NCBI GenBank assembly: GCA_036339995.1
Contig: JAYYZW010000092.1
Location: 3,707-67,706 of the forward strand
DNA: 64,000 nt
Reading direction: 5' to 3'
DNA from: JAYYZW01 sp036339995
GTDB taxonomy: Bacteria; Pseudomonadota; Gammaproteobacteria; Ga0077536
Shown: piece after piece, positions 26,265 through 35,740 of the stretch
Layout: every line of letters starts with the position of its first letter
Numbering within the stretch: the stretch's first letter is position 1
Notes under the pieces: model-generated
Database searches by the model: none
Seen by the model: only the letters and a program-made list of their open reading frames with translations
What the model was told of the DNA's origin: nothing
Program-made: the position numbers and the translations under genes

Positions 26265-28058
26265 CTAAAATGCCTCTGCGGCCAGCGACATGATGTTGTC
26301 CGCGCCCGCTTCCACGCGCACCCGGTGGACCGAAGTCTCGGGCAGCATGTGCGAAAAGAAATAACGCGCGGTCGTGAGTTTGTTTTCGTAGAACGTAGTG
26401 TCGTCTTTGTCGCTGGCCAATCCCGCGACGGCCGCCTTGGCCATCCAGCACCACATGTGACCGAACGCGACCAGGCCCATCAGATGCAGGTAGGGCACGG
26501 AGCCGGCGCCGGCGTTATCGGGCTTCGTCATGGCGTTCTTCATGAACCAGGTTGTCGCAGCCTGCAGATCTTCGAGCGCAACCTTGAGTCCGGCCACCAT
26601 CGGGCCGAGCACCTCGTCGTCTTTGTGCTCGTTGATGAAATCGCCGACGTGCTTGGTATACGTACGCAGCGCGCGGCCACCGTTTCGCGCAAGCTTCCGG
26701 CCGACCAGGTCGAGCGCCTGAATGCCGTTCGTGCCTTCGTAGATCATCGCGATGCGCGCGTCGCGCACGAACTGCTCCATCCCCCACTCGCGGATATACC
26801 CGTGACCGCCGAAGCATTGTTGGGCGTTGGTTGCGTTTTCATAGCCCTTGTCCGTGAAGTAGCCCTTGATCACGGGTGTCAGGAGGCCGACTACGTCGTC
26901 GGCTTCCTGGCGCGCTTCGGCGGTCTCGGCCTTATGCGCCAAATCGACCAACAGTGCGCCCCACAACGCCAACGCCCGCGCGCCTTCGTTAAACGCCCGG
27001 GCATTCATTAACATGCGCCGCACGTCTGGATGCACGATGATGGGATCGGCCTTGTCGTCGCTGTTCTTGGGTCCCGTCAACGCGCGACCCTGAATGCGAT
27101 CGCGCGCGTAGATAGCCGCGTTCTGGGTCGCCACCTCCGAGATGGACAAACCCTGCAGCCCAACGCCCAGGCGGGCCGAGTTCATCATGATGAACATCGC
27201 GCGCATGCCCTTTTCTTTTTCGCCGATGAGATAACCTACCGCGCCGTCATAATTCAGTACGCAGGTCGAATTGCCATGGATCCCCATCTTCTCTTCGATC
27301 GAACCACAGGTAACGGCATTGCGATCACCGACGCTGCCATCTTCGTTGATGAGAAACTTAGGCACTATAAACAGCGAAATACCGCGCATGGTATCCGGCG
27401 AGTCGGACATCTTCGCGAGCACCAGATGGATGATGTTCTCGCTCAAGTCGTGCTCGCCCGCGGAGATGAATATCTTGGTCCCTGTGATAAGAAAGCTGCC
27501 GTCCGCTTGCGGTTCGGCGCGTGTGCGCAACAGGCCCAGATCGGTGCCGCAATGCGGCTCGGTCAGGTTCATGGTGCCGGACCACCTGCCGGTGGCCATC
27601 TTGGGCAGGTAGGTGCTCTTCTGCTCTGGCGACCCAACGGCTTTGATCGCGCCCATCGCCCCCAAGGTCAGCCCCCCATACATGGCAAAGGCCATGTTCG
27701 CCGAAATCAGGTATTCCTCGAACGCGTTGGCAATCACGTGCGGAAGGCCCTGGCCGCCAAATTCGGGATCGAGCGACAGGCTCTGCCAGCCGCCCTCGCA
27801 AAACTGGTCGTAGGCTTTCTTAAAGCCCGGGGGCGTCGTCACGCTGCCATCCTCATTGCGCGTGCACCCGATCTCGTCGCCATGCTGGTTCAAGGGTTGC
27901 AGCACTTCTTCGACGAACTTCGCGCCCTCGGTGAGAATGGCCGAGACCAGGTCGGGCGTCGCCTCGTCAAACCCGGGCAGCTGAGCGTAATCCGCAAGGC
28001 GGATCACCTCGTTCAAAATAAATTCGGTATCGGCGACGGGGGCTTGGTAGCTGGGCAT
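26265..28058 (-). CDS. acyl-CoA dehydrogenase, long DmdC-like form
   Basis: Long acyl-CoA dehydrogenase of 597 residues with the extra C-terminal domain found in 3-methylmercaptopropionyl-CoA dehydrogenase (DmdC) and related enzymes. The flavin loop is MNLTEPHCGTDLGLLRT; ISAGEHDLSENIIHLVLAKM and the catalytic Glu segment IAMIYEGTNGIQALDLVGRK fit the subgroup; QQCFGGHGYIREWGMEQFVR is also present. GAGGAG precedes the ATG. The substrate could be a methylthio- or branched acyl-CoA; this cannot be settled here. Likely cotranscribed with the ThDP enzyme downstream. Confidence 0.93.
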   Translation of the reverse strand: MPSYQAPVADTEFILNEVIRLADYAQLPGFDEATPDLVSAILTEGAKFVEEVLQPLNQHGDEIGCTRNEDGSVTTPPGFKKAYDQFCEGGWQSLSLDPEFGGQGLPHVIANAFEEYLISANMAFAMYGGLTLGAMGAIKAVGSPEQKSTYLPKMATGRWSGTMNLTEPHCGTDLGLLRTRAEPQADGSFLITGTKIFISAGEHDLSENIIHLVLAKMSDSPDTMRGISLFIVPKFLINEDGSVGDRNAVTCGSIEEKMGIHGNSTCVLNYDGAVGYLIGEKEKGMRAMFIMMNSARLGVGLQGLSISEVATQNAAIYARDRIQGRALTGPKNSDDKADPIIVHPDVRRMLMNARAFNEGARALALWGALLVDLAHKAETAEARQEADDVVGLLTPVIKGYFTDKGYENATNAQQCFGGHGYIREWGMEQFVRDARIAMIYEGTNGIQALDLVGRKLARNGGRALRTYTKHVGDFINEHKDDEVLGPMVAGLKVALEDLQAATTWFMKNAMTKPDNAGAGSVPYLHLMGLVAFGHMWCWMAKAAVAGLASDKDDTTFYENKLTTARYFFSHMLPETSVHRVRVEAGADNIMSLAAEAF

Positions 28059-28162
28059 GGTTCAGTTCTCCTCGTCCATATGAACCAGTGAATGTGCTTC
28101 TTTTTGACCACATTGTGACACTGTCAATGCGTTCATGTAAGAAAAGCGTAACGAGCACTTTA

Positions 28163-29119
28163 TCATCGCGGCAGGCTGTTCAACCCCGAAGCGAATTCGC
28201 AGCACACCTCAAGCACCGGCACGGCGATCTCCAAGCGCCGCGCTTCCGCCACCGCATAGCCTAGGGTTTCTTCGACTTCGAGGGTACGGCCCGCTTCGAG
28301 ATCCTGCAGCGAGGACATGCGGTGGCCCGGTGCGGACATCGTGAGGCCTCGACCGACCTGTCGCAGTCGTTCGATCGCCGTGGCCTCCTGTCCGGAGGCG
28401 ATCGCAGCGACAGGAACCGGGGACTGATCGACAAGCTCGATATTCCTAGCCGCCGCAATGTGGGCCATCTCACGGATCAGCCGAACGCCAAGTACTGCGA
28501 AACGCGGATTCTCGAGAGTGGGGCCGGTATTCGTCCGCGCGATCAGCGACAGTGAAAAGAGCGCCACCCAACCGACGAACTTGGACCACTCGACCGTTTC
28601 GATGTTCGCCGCCGCCTCGGTATGGATACCAGCGTCGTCGATCATGCGGGCGATGGTGTCCGAGCTTGGCTCCGCCCTGCAGTCCGCGTTGCCAATGGAC
28701 AGACACACGTTGCGCGTGAACTCGACCGCGCCCGATTCGAGCAGCTCACCGCTGAAGTTGGCCATGCAGCCAAGCACGACATTGTCCCCATGGACGGCCG
28801 CCAGTTGTTCGTTTTTCATTACCCCGTTGGCAACGGAGAACACGGCCTTTGGCGACACCCCCGACAGCGCGGCCGTCGCGTCCGCCATGTGGTAGGTCTT
28901 GACCGCATAGATCAGGAGATCGGTCGCGGTCGCGGCGTCGGGTTCGATGACGCGGCAACGGTGGTCCAGTTCCACCAGGCCGCTAACGCGTAAACCGTTT
29001 TCCGTGACGTCCTTTGCGCGTTGTCCGCGCGCCACGATCGTGACGTCGTGGCCGGCGGCACCGAGATGCGCGCCGAGGATGGTGCCAAGCGCGCCCGCGC
29101 CGACTATCGTGACGTTCAT
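28163..29119 (-). CDS. ketopantoate reductase (PanE/ApbA) family protein
   Basis: NAD(P)H-dependent reductase of 318 residues. The Rossmann motif is VGAGALGTILGAHLGAAGHD, a helical C-terminal domain contains WSKFVGWVALFSLSL (catalytic Lys region), and SSLQDLEAGRTLEVEETLGY matches the substrate-binding Ser-Leu-Asp-...-Glu signature. True PanE makes pantoate; many homologues reduce other 2-oxo acids. The neighbouring ThDP enzyme and acyl-CoA dehydrogenase suggest a 2-oxo-acid role. It diverges from the cytochrome P450 across 165 bases. Confidence 0.9.
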   Translation of the reverse strand: MNVTIVGAGALGTILGAHLGAAGHDVTIVARGQRAKDVTENGLRVSGLVELDHRCRVIEPDAATATDLLIYAVKTYHMADATAALSGVSPKAVFSVANGVMKNEQLAAVHGDNVVLGCMANFSGELLESGAVEFTRNVCLSIGNADCRAEPSSDTIARMIDDAGIHTEAAANIETVEWSKFVGWVALFSLSLIARTNTGPTLENPRFAVLGVRLIREMAHIAAARNIELVDQSPVPVAAIASGQEATAIERLRQVGRGLTMSAPGHRMSSLQDLEAGRTLEVEETLGYAVAEARRLEIAVPVLEVCCEFASGLNSLPR

Positions 29120-29284
29120 GCGAAAACCTGCGCCTCGTCGGGTTGCATCGGAAATGATAGTGTCAAAGGTATACGCATCTATGCCCGCCTCCTGCCGTCA
29201 AAGATCGAGAAAAGCACATCGATCGGACCGTGTACGGGGAAACTTTGCCTTGACCGGCGCAGGCTATGGGTCCAGGTTAATTGT

Positions 29285-30637
29285 ATGACCAGTCCCATCA
29301 CCCTGCCGCCCGGCCCGCCCGAAAGCCCGTTCCGACAGCTTTTGCGCTATTCCTTCACGCCCATCGAATATCTGGAAGACTGCGCGAAGTACGGCGAGAC
29401 TTTCACCATCCGGCTCGCGGGCTTCGGTACGCTCGTCCAGCTCACGCGGCCGGATGATATCCGGGAAGTCTTCCGCGGCGATCCGGCCGTGCTTCACGCG
29501 GGTGAAGGCAATGCCCTTTTATCGTCGGTCGTAGGCGCAAGCTCCGTCCTCGTCCTCGACGACGAAGCCCACGTGCGCCAACGCAAGGTCATGTTGCCGC
29601 CGATCAAAGGCGAGCGCATGCGCACTTTCTTCGATGCCATGCGTCTTGAGGCGCTAGCTGTCGCCGACAAGTGGGCCGACGCGGGCATCGTACGCGCGGA
29701 CAAGGCGATGCAGACCGTGACCCTGCGGGTTATCCTGCGCGCGGCACTCGGCCGGGAGCCGCTCGAGGAGTTCGAAGAACTGCAGAAGACCATGGCGCGC
29801 CTACTCGCGCATGTGCGTCATCCGCTGGCGCTGTTCATGTGGAACCTGTTCCCGCTGGAAAAGTATCAGGATTCGCGCGTGCTCCCGTTCTACCGCATGC
29901 GGCGCAAGTTCGACTCCTTGCTTTACAAGGTGATCGCGCAACAGCGCGCGATACCGCCGGACAAACGCCCGGAATGCCTGTTGAACGACCTCTTCGGCAT
30001 GCGCTACGACGACGGCAGCTCGATGACCGATCTGGAACTCCGCGACGCCATCGTGACCGTGCTCGCCGCCGGCCATGACACGACCGCTCTGTCGCTCTCG
30101 TGGGCGTTCGAACAGATCCTGCCGCGCGCCGATGTCGTCAAACGCATCGAAAACGAGCTTGAAGAAGTCTGCGGAAAAGACCTGCCGAAAACCGAACACA
30201 TGGCATCACTCGAATACCTGGATGCCGCGATCCGCGAAAGCCTGCGGATCCGCAGCATCATTCCGTTCGTGGTTCGCGTGCTGAAGGACAGCTTTTCAAC
30301 CGGCGGCTTCACCTTCCCCGCGGGCCTCGTGTTGTGCCCGTCGATTCACGTACTGCATATGCGCGAAGATCTCTACCCCGAGCCGCGCGTGTTCCGACCC
30401 GAACGTTTTCTCGAACGCAAGTTTGCGCCGCACGAATGGGACCCCTTTGGCGGCGGCAACCGCGCCTGCCTGGGCCAGGCGCTCGCACTCTATGAAATGA
30501 AAGTAGTGCTGGCGACGCTGTTCTCCGTACTGAAAATGGAACGGCCCGCTGGCGCGGTCTCGAAACCCGCGCGGCGTGGCATCGCCATCGGACCACACGA
30601 CGGCACGTGCCTGCGGGCGACGCGACGACGCGGATAA
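29285..30637 (+). CDS. cytochrome P450
   Basis: Soluble P450 of about 450 residues. The I-helix motif AGHDTTALSLSW, the ExxR helix (AAIRESLRIRSIIP), the PERF segment (PRVFRPERFLERK) and the haem-ligand loop FGGGNRACLGQALALYE are all present. The N-terminus (LPPGPPESPFRQLLRYSF) has a proline-rich hinge without a membrane anchor. The start at 29285 is chosen because homology begins there; the frame upstream to 29021 is non-coding. No ferredoxin or reductase gene is adjacent, so redox partners must lie elsewhere. Substrate unknown. Confidence 0.95.
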   Translation: MTSPITLPPGPPESPFRQLLRYSFTPIEYLEDCAKYGETFTIRLAGFGTLVQLTRPDDIREVFRGDPAVLHAGEGNALLSSVVGASSVLVLDDEAHVRQRKVMLPPIKGERMRTFFDAMRLEALAVADKWADAGIVRADKAMQTVTLRVILRAALGREPLEEFEELQKTMARLLAHVRHPLALFMWNLFPLEKYQDSRVLPFYRMRRKFDSLLYKVIAQQRAIPPDKRPECLLNDLFGMRYDDGSSMTDLELRDAIVTVLAAGHDTTALSLSWAFEQILPRADVVKRIENELEEVCGKDLPKTEHMASLEYLDAAIRESLRIRSIIPFVVRVLKDSFSTGGFTFPAGLVLCPSIHVLHMREDLYPEPRVFRPERFLERKFAPHEWDPFGGGNRACLGQALALYEMKVVLATLFSVLKMERPAGAVSKPARRGIAIGPHDGTCLRATRRRG

Positions 30638-30642
30638 AACGT

Positions 30643-30667
30643 GTTCGCCGGCGAGCCGGCTCCTATC
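30643..30667. repeat. REP-like sequence, copy C
   Basis: GTTCGCCGGCGAGCCGGCTC then CTATC resembles the arm of the palindrome at 987-1050 and is itself partly palindromic. It lies just after the P450 stop. Confidence 0.55.
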
Positions 30668-30680
30668 ATCGACCACCTAG

Positions 30681-30986
30681 CGCTATCGCACACTGAAAGG
30701 CCGAACCGGCAGTGTCCGCGTTCCGGCGATCCTCCAGGCAAACAACGGCGAGTATCTTCGCGATGCAGCAATAGCAGGCCGCGGGATGATCCTCCAGCCA
30801 AAGTTCATCTGCTACGAGGCGATCCGAGACGGTTTGCGGGCACCGGTGCTGACTCGATACAAGTGGATCGATCTCTCGGTCTACGCGATCTACCCGAACA
30901 CGCGTAATTTACCGCAGCGAATTCGGGCGTTCATCGATTTCCTGGCCGAATTATGGGATAAGTGCCCGTATTGGGAAGACTGCTAA
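30681..30986 (+). pseudogene. C-terminal remnant of a LysR-family regulator
   Basis: 102 codons without a start read as the end of a LysR effector-binding domain: LQANNGEYLRDAAIAGRGMI, then LRAPVLTRYKWIDLSVYAIY, PNTRNLPQRIRAFIDFLAEL and CPYWEDC. The helix-turn-helix and first half are missing; a TAG lies directly upstream. The remaining ~180 bases to 31171 show no gene. A degraded regulator beside the P450 suggests loss of local control. Confidence 0.8.
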
Positions 30987-31170
30987 GGTATTTGGTTGCA
31001 GATCACTGCGCCCACTATCCGGAACTCCGTAGCACCGTCGAATTCAAGCGTTTATCCCAAAGCGGATCGTCGGGGTCTCTTAATGGACTGGGTTGTTGGT
31101 GTCACAATGGTTCGTCAGGCGCGGGCCGAACCGGCGGTAACAGGGGCCGGATCGCGACAAGGGGAACAAT

Positions 31171-32418
31171 ATGTTGAAAACAGTCATCACACCGCCCGGT
31201 ACGATCGATTCCGAAGCCGGTCTTGAACAGATCCAGGCCGCAATGCGGCCCCATTATCCGAGGTTCTCCGACCAGGAATATGGCCGGCGGCACAGCGCGA
31301 TCCGAGTGGAGATGGAACGTCAGGGAATATCATGCCTGGTGATCTACGCGGGCAGTTACAGTGTCGGCAACCAGAAAAACTTGCATTACCTCAGCAACCT
31401 GATCTCCTATCTACCGGCCTATCTCGTGTTTCCGCTTGAGGGCGAGCCGACGCTGTTCATGTTGATCTATTCGTTTATTCCGGGTGGACGTGCGATCTCG
31501 AACGTGGACGACGTGCGCTGGTCGCTTGGACCCGATGGACCGATCGCCTGCATCAGAGAAACTGGAGGCGACGAGGGAAAAATCGGCCTCGTGGGTGAAG
31601 ATGTCATCACGAGTTCCATTCCGCACGGTCACTACGAGGAGTTTGCGGCGGCGTTCGGCGAAGATTCCCTGGAAAATTTCACCTTCGCCATGCACGCCTT
31701 GATGAAAATTCCCAGTGAGGAGGAACTCAAGTGGTTTCGTAAAGGCGCGGCGTACAGCGATCTCGGCGTTGCGGCCTATATGGAGGCTGCCGAGCCGGGC
31801 ATGACCGATAGCCAGATCTATGCCGCGATACACCACGCCTATCTTTCGCAACCCAACGGCGTGTTCTATTTTTCCTGGATCGGGTCGACCCCGATGGAAA
31901 ATCCGAGCTGTCCGTATCCTTTCGGCCTGCCGTCCGGGCGGACGGTGCAGAAAGGCGACATCATCATGACCGAGATCAGCGGCGCTTATCACGGATATGC
32001 CGGACAGATCGCGCGGCCGCTCGCGCTGGGTAAACCCCCGCAGCGGTATCGGGATTTCTTCGATCGGGCACAAGAGGTCTACTACGGGGTACAGGAAGTC
32101 CTGGTACCGGGCAACACCGCGCGCGACGTGCTCAAAGTATCGCAGAAATTTCTCGATCGAGGCTATTCAGTGCAATGTCCGACCATCCACGGCTGGGGCC
32201 AACGCATCATTCCGCCGTTCGCCGACCTTCCCGGATCGAAGGTGTGGACCGCAGAGCTCGACGTGCCATTCGAGGAGAACCAGCTCATTATGATAGAGCC
32301 CAGTCCGTGCTCGCCGGATACCACGGCGGGCATTTTCGTCGGTGACTTGAACCGCGTTACGCCGGGCGGCGCCGAAACGCTGCATCAATGGCCTTTCGAG
32401 TTTGCCGTCAAAGATTAA
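31171..32418 (+). CDS. M24 (creatinase/aminopeptidase P-like) family protein lacking metal ligands
   Basis: Protein of 415 residues with the creatinase-type N-terminal domain and the pita-bread C-terminal domain. In metallopeptidases of this fold five residues (D, D, H, E, E) bind metal. Here the equivalents read GDIIMTEISG (Glu for Asp), GYAGQIARPLALG (Gln for Asp), HGWGQRI (His kept) and MIEPSPC (Glu kept). Loss of both Asp suggests a metal-free enzyme like creatinase, or a different amide/lyase activity. AAGGGG precedes the ATG. Substrate unknown. Confidence 0.85.
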   Translation: MLKTVITPPGTIDSEAGLEQIQAAMRPHYPRFSDQEYGRRHSAIRVEMERQGISCLVIYAGSYSVGNQKNLHYLSNLISYLPAYLVFPLEGEPTLFMLIYSFIPGGRAISNVDDVRWSLGPDGPIACIRETGGDEGKIGLVGEDVITSSIPHGHYEEFAAAFGEDSLENFTFAMHALMKIPSEEELKWFRKGAAYSDLGVAAYMEAAEPGMTDSQIYAAIHHAYLSQPNGVFYFSWIGSTPMENPSCPYPFGLPSGRTVQKGDIIMTEISGAYHGYAGQIARPLALGKPPQRYRDFFDRAQEVYYGVQEVLVPGNTARDVLKVSQKFLDRGYSVQCPTIHGWGQRIIPPFADLPGSKVWTAELDVPFEENQLIMIEPSPCSPDTTAGIFVGDLNRVTPGGAETLHQWPFEFAVKD

Positions 32419-32556
32419 ATGCACTCGTCGGGAATTGACCTCAAACACAATGTCAGATTGCAACTGGCGAAGATGACCGATTCGGGAATTCTTGTCAGGC
32501 CATCCATCATCCTAAAATTTCAGTCGAGACGCGGGTGATCGAGTAATCAGTCGACA

Positions 32557-33360
32557 TCAGTTTGTACCCCACGAACCGCGCACGATCCGACCGTCAGTGC
32601 AGAGCGCGGGTTTGATCTCGCAGAACTGGATCCGCTCGCCGTCCAGCATAAAGGTTTCGGAAAATGGGAACCGATCGTCGTTAACCAGTACGAGGGCCGT
32701 TTCGCCGTCAGGGAAGGTAGCGAGACCGAAGTAATCGTAAAGAACCTTCGGGTCATGGTGCTCCTTGGAGCCAATGTTCCACCCGCAGGTATGTTCGTCG
32801 GAACAGGGCATGAACGCATCGTATAGATTCGTAACGAGATCCGTGATCGACGCTCGTCTGGTTTTCCCGGTGTCGACATAGAACATGTCGTAATCGGGAT
32901 CCTGCATCTTCCAGGCGCTTGTTTCGGGATTGTAGACCTCCAGCAGGGTATGGGAGAGGTATCCATCGACCGACCGATAGACGATGACTTTTCGCGAGCG
33001 GACGCCGATTGAATGAGCCATGCGGATCATCGCGTTTGATCGGGTCCAGCATTCAAGGTGCGGCTGCTTGTGCTTTCTGAGGTAACTCGCTTCCAGCATA
33101 GCGAGGATCCGATCGCTGTCGTGGAGATATTCGTAGAGTTCATCGTCAATCAGATGAACACTCGACTGGTGGACGAATTTTCGGATCTTATCCGTTTTCT
33201 CATGGAAGGAATCACGCTCCGATATGCCGATGACACGCTCAGCAACAGGGTCGCTCGTCTTCTTCGCCGAGAGCGGACCGATCGAGGAGGAAGGCTCGAG
33301 AATCAGCGCGAAATACGCCGCGATGAATACGCCGCCGTATATGATTACTCGAATCAGCAC
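32557..33360 (-). CDS. membrane-anchored transglutaminase-like protein
   Basis: Protein of 267 residues starting with a membrane helix or signal (RVIIYGGVFIAAYFALIL). A transglutaminase-like Cys-His-Asp arrangement is visible: Cys in PHLECWTRSNAMIRMAHSIG, His in GYLSHTLLEVYN and Asp in WKMQDPDYDMFYVD. The C-terminal region is unrecognised. GTG start (33360) with a weak ribosome site. It would act at the periplasmic face, perhaps in peptide or polysaccharide modification. Not a close match to a family I know, so the fold call is inference. It converges with the M24 gene. Confidence 0.65.
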   Translation of the reverse strand: MLIRVIIYGGVFIAAYFALILEPSSSIGPLSAKKTSDPVAERVIGISERDSFHEKTDKIRKFVHQSSVHLIDDELYEYLHDSDRILAMLEASYLRKHKQPHLECWTRSNAMIRMAHSIGVRSRKVIVYRSVDGYLSHTLLEVYNPETSAWKMQDPDYDMFYVDTGKTRRASITDLVTNLYDAFMPCSDEHTCGWNIGSKEHHDPKVLYDYFGLATFPDGETALVLVNDDRFPFSETFMLDGERIQFCEIKPALCTDGRIVRGSWGTN

Positions 33361-33536
33361 GACGCTGCGAACGCGGTCACCGCTTAGCGTAGCGTGACGA
33401 TTCCCGGGTCAGGTCTCACATTCCAACAATAGCGTCAATCTGGAGTCTAGTCTTCATTGGATTTGAGTCGAATGGTGGGACTTTTGAAGCGGTGTGTATT
33501 TGGGCCTACATAAAGTGAAAGCTTGGCGCTACTTTT

Positions 33537-34292
33537 TCACGGCACGCGCGACAAGCGCGCCGCCAGTGCGCGCAAAGTTGCGACGCGTTCGGGCCCCGAG
33601 GGATGCGTCGAGAAAAACGAGGTCGAAGATGCGCCCGGTATCCGGTTCATCGCTTCGTGCAGGCGCGCCCCGCCATCCGCTTCGAAGCCCGCTTCCACCG
33701 CCCATATCGTCCCCAGGTAATCCGCCTCCCGTTCGTTATCCCGGCTGTAGCCGGACTGGATTGCGGCAAAGGTGAGGCTGGAAATGGTCTGGCCCCCGGG
33801 GACGCCGAGTCCACTCAAGACCACGCCGCCGATTACGCTCAGGATACCGGTCGTGGCGGTCTTAGCTTTCTGGCTTTCCCCGTGTTCGAGTTTGAGGTGC
33901 GCAATCTCGTGGCCGATCAGCGCCGCCGCTGCGTGCGGATCTCCACCCAGGATCTCGAGCATTGCAAAATTGATGCCAATGACCAATTCGCTGCGCTGAC
34001 CCTTCCCGGCGAACGCGTTCGGCAGATCGCCGTCGACGATGATGAGGATCACGTCGAGTTCGGCCGCTTCCTCGATGCCCGTTTTAACAGCATACAGCAG
34101 ACGCATTTGATCCGTACGCACGGTATGAATGGCCTTGACGCGCTTGGTACCGAGTTGAACGACATCGGCGTCGGCCGCCGCGATTTCCGAGACGCGCCAT
34201 TGATATTGAAAAGGCTGACCATGGGCGCTTGCTGAAATCCCGATCGCAAGGACGAAGCTTAGGATATGGGGCGGGTGACGGCAGTGCTTCAT
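33537..34292 (-). CDS. M48-family periplasmic metalloprotease
   Basis: Zinc metalloprotease of 251 residues. A signal peptide (HILSFVLAIGISASAHG) precedes a helical region, then the zinc motif ALIGHEIAHLKLEHGE (HExxH, about residues 126-131) and the third-ligand motif SRDNEREADYLGTIWA. FFSTHPSGPERVATLRALA near the C-terminus matches the M48 ending. Related proteins (BepA/LoiP-type) act in outer-membrane quality control. The 177 bases upstream of 33537 show no gene. No adjacent partner genes. Confidence 0.93.
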   Translation of the reverse strand: MKHCRHPPHILSFVLAIGISASAHGQPFQYQWRVSEIAAADADVVQLGTKRVKAIHTVRTDQMRLLYAVKTGIEEAAELDVILIIVDGDLPNAFAGKGQRSELVIGINFAMLEILGGDPHAAAALIGHEIAHLKLEHGESQKAKTATTGILSVIGGVVLSGLGVPGGQTISSLTFAAIQSGYSRDNEREADYLGTIWAVEAGFEADGGARLHEAMNRIPGASSTSFFSTHPSGPERVATLRALAARLSRVP

Positions 34293-34459
34293 GTCTGTCA
34301 GTATACGGAGGGCATCAGTTCCTGTTGTGATTGGAATCGATAAAGCGTCTTTCGTTCAATACAACAAAGTCTCATTCGCATTCATTATCCCGTGGGCAAG
34401 CGTCTGGCCGAACCGTTAAACTGGCGCGTCCGGCGGAGCACGAAAAAAGGAATGAGAAC

Positions 34460-35695
34460 ATGCGCTGCGAAGTGGTCGCGATCGGCACCGAACTTCTTCT
34501 GGGGCAGATAACCGATACCAATTCGTCCTGGATCGGGGCCGAACTGGCCTTGGCCGGCATCGATTCGCATTACCAGACCAAGGTCGGAGACAACCTGGAA
34601 CGCATGGTCGAGAGTATTCGCCACGCGCTAGCCCGCAGCGATGCGGTGATCACCGGGGGCGGTCTCGGACCGACGCAGGACGACATCACGCGTGAGGCTA
34701 TTTGCGAAGTCATGGGGGTGCATCTCGTCCACCAGCCCGCGATCGCCGATCGTATCCGTCAGATCTTCGAATCCCGGGGCCGCAGCATGCCGGCCAACAA
34801 CCTGCGGCAGGCGGATGTACCCGAAGGCGCGAGCGCGATTCCAGAGCAGCCGGGCACGGCACCGGGGCTCGTCTGCCCGATGGGTGACAAAGTGATCTAT
34901 GCCGTCCCCGGCGTGCCTCACGAAATGCGGGTCATGATGAGAGGGACCATCTTGGCCGATCTGAAACAGCGCGCGGGCCTGAGCGCCGTGATCAAAAGCC
35001 GAGTGCTCAGGACCTGGGGACACAGCGAGTCGCGCCTTGCGGAACTCCTGTCCGAGCGCATCACGGCTCTCGACGAAACCGGGAACCCGACGCTCGCTTT
35101 CCAGGCGAGCGGCATCGAAGGCATCAAGGTACGCATCACCGCAAAGGCCGACGACGAAGACGCAGCGGCTAAGCTCATCGCCGAAGAGGAAGCGCGCGTG
35201 CGCAACATACTCGGAAATTTCATTTTCGGCATCGACCAACAATCGATGGAATCGGTCGTGCTCGATATCCTGCGCTCGCGAGGCCAGAGCCTGGCATTGG
35301 CCGAGATCACGAGCGGTGGCCTCGCGAGCGCGCGACTGTCGACCGTCGACGGCGCAGGAGAGGTATTTCGCGGGAGCGTCGTTCCGGCCGCAGGCACCGC
35401 GCGACAGGCGATCCTGGGCGTGCCGGTCTCGACCATCGGCACGGCGGAAGCCGCCGGCACCCTGGCGGCGGCGGTACGCGACGCATTCCGCACCGATATC
35501 GGTCTGTCGACGACTGGCCAGCATGACCTCGGTGATTTCAATCACGATGCTCCCGGTACAACTTATCTCGGTATTGCCGTTAACGACGACGTCACCGTCG
35601 AGCAAGTCCGCCTGCCGGGCGATCGCGAGCGCGTCAGACGATACAGCGTGATCAGTCTTTTGAACGCGCTGCGATTGCGGTTAATTTCTAGTTAA
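34460..35695 (+). CDS. CinA-like protein with degenerate deamidase domain
   Basis: About 411 residues. The N-terminal molybdopterin-binding-like/pyrophosphatase domain is well kept (EVVAIGTELLLGQITDTNSS, ITGGGLGPTQDDITREAI). The C-terminal NMN-deamidase domain is altered: the usual ESCTGG is LAEITSGGLASARLSTVDGA and the usual Lys before LGV is Arg. Deamidation of nicotinamide mononucleotide is therefore doubtful. ATG 34460 is chosen because AAGGA lies upstream and homology starts there. The intact first domain may still hydrolyse ADP-ribose. Confidence 0.88.
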   Translation: MRCEVVAIGTELLLGQITDTNSSWIGAELALAGIDSHYQTKVGDNLERMVESIRHALARSDAVITGGGLGPTQDDITREAICEVMGVHLVHQPAIADRIRQIFESRGRSMPANNLRQADVPEGASAIPEQPGTAPGLVCPMGDKVIYAVPGVPHEMRVMMRGTILADLKQRAGLSAVIKSRVLRTWGHSESRLAELLSERITALDETGNPTLAFQASGIEGIKVRITAKADDEDAAAKLIAEEEARVRNILGNFIFGIDQQSMESVVLDILRSRGQSLALAEITSGGLASARLSTVDGAGEVFRGSVVPAAGTARQAILGVPVSTIGTAEAAGTLAAAVRDAFRTDIGLSTTGQHDLGDFNHDAPGTTYLGIAVNDDVTVEQVRLPGDRERVRRYSVISLLNALRLRLISS

Positions 35696-35740
35696 ACATC
35701 ATTTGCTTCCCCCGCAAGCGAGCTACTACGACGACGAGCG

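Noticed and set aside
27030..28091. 353-aa open frame antisense to the acyl-CoA dehydrogenase
   Set aside because: It is the shadow of a gene with clear motifs; its own translation has no recognisable domain and is rich in His/Arg/Gly as GC-rich antisense frames are.
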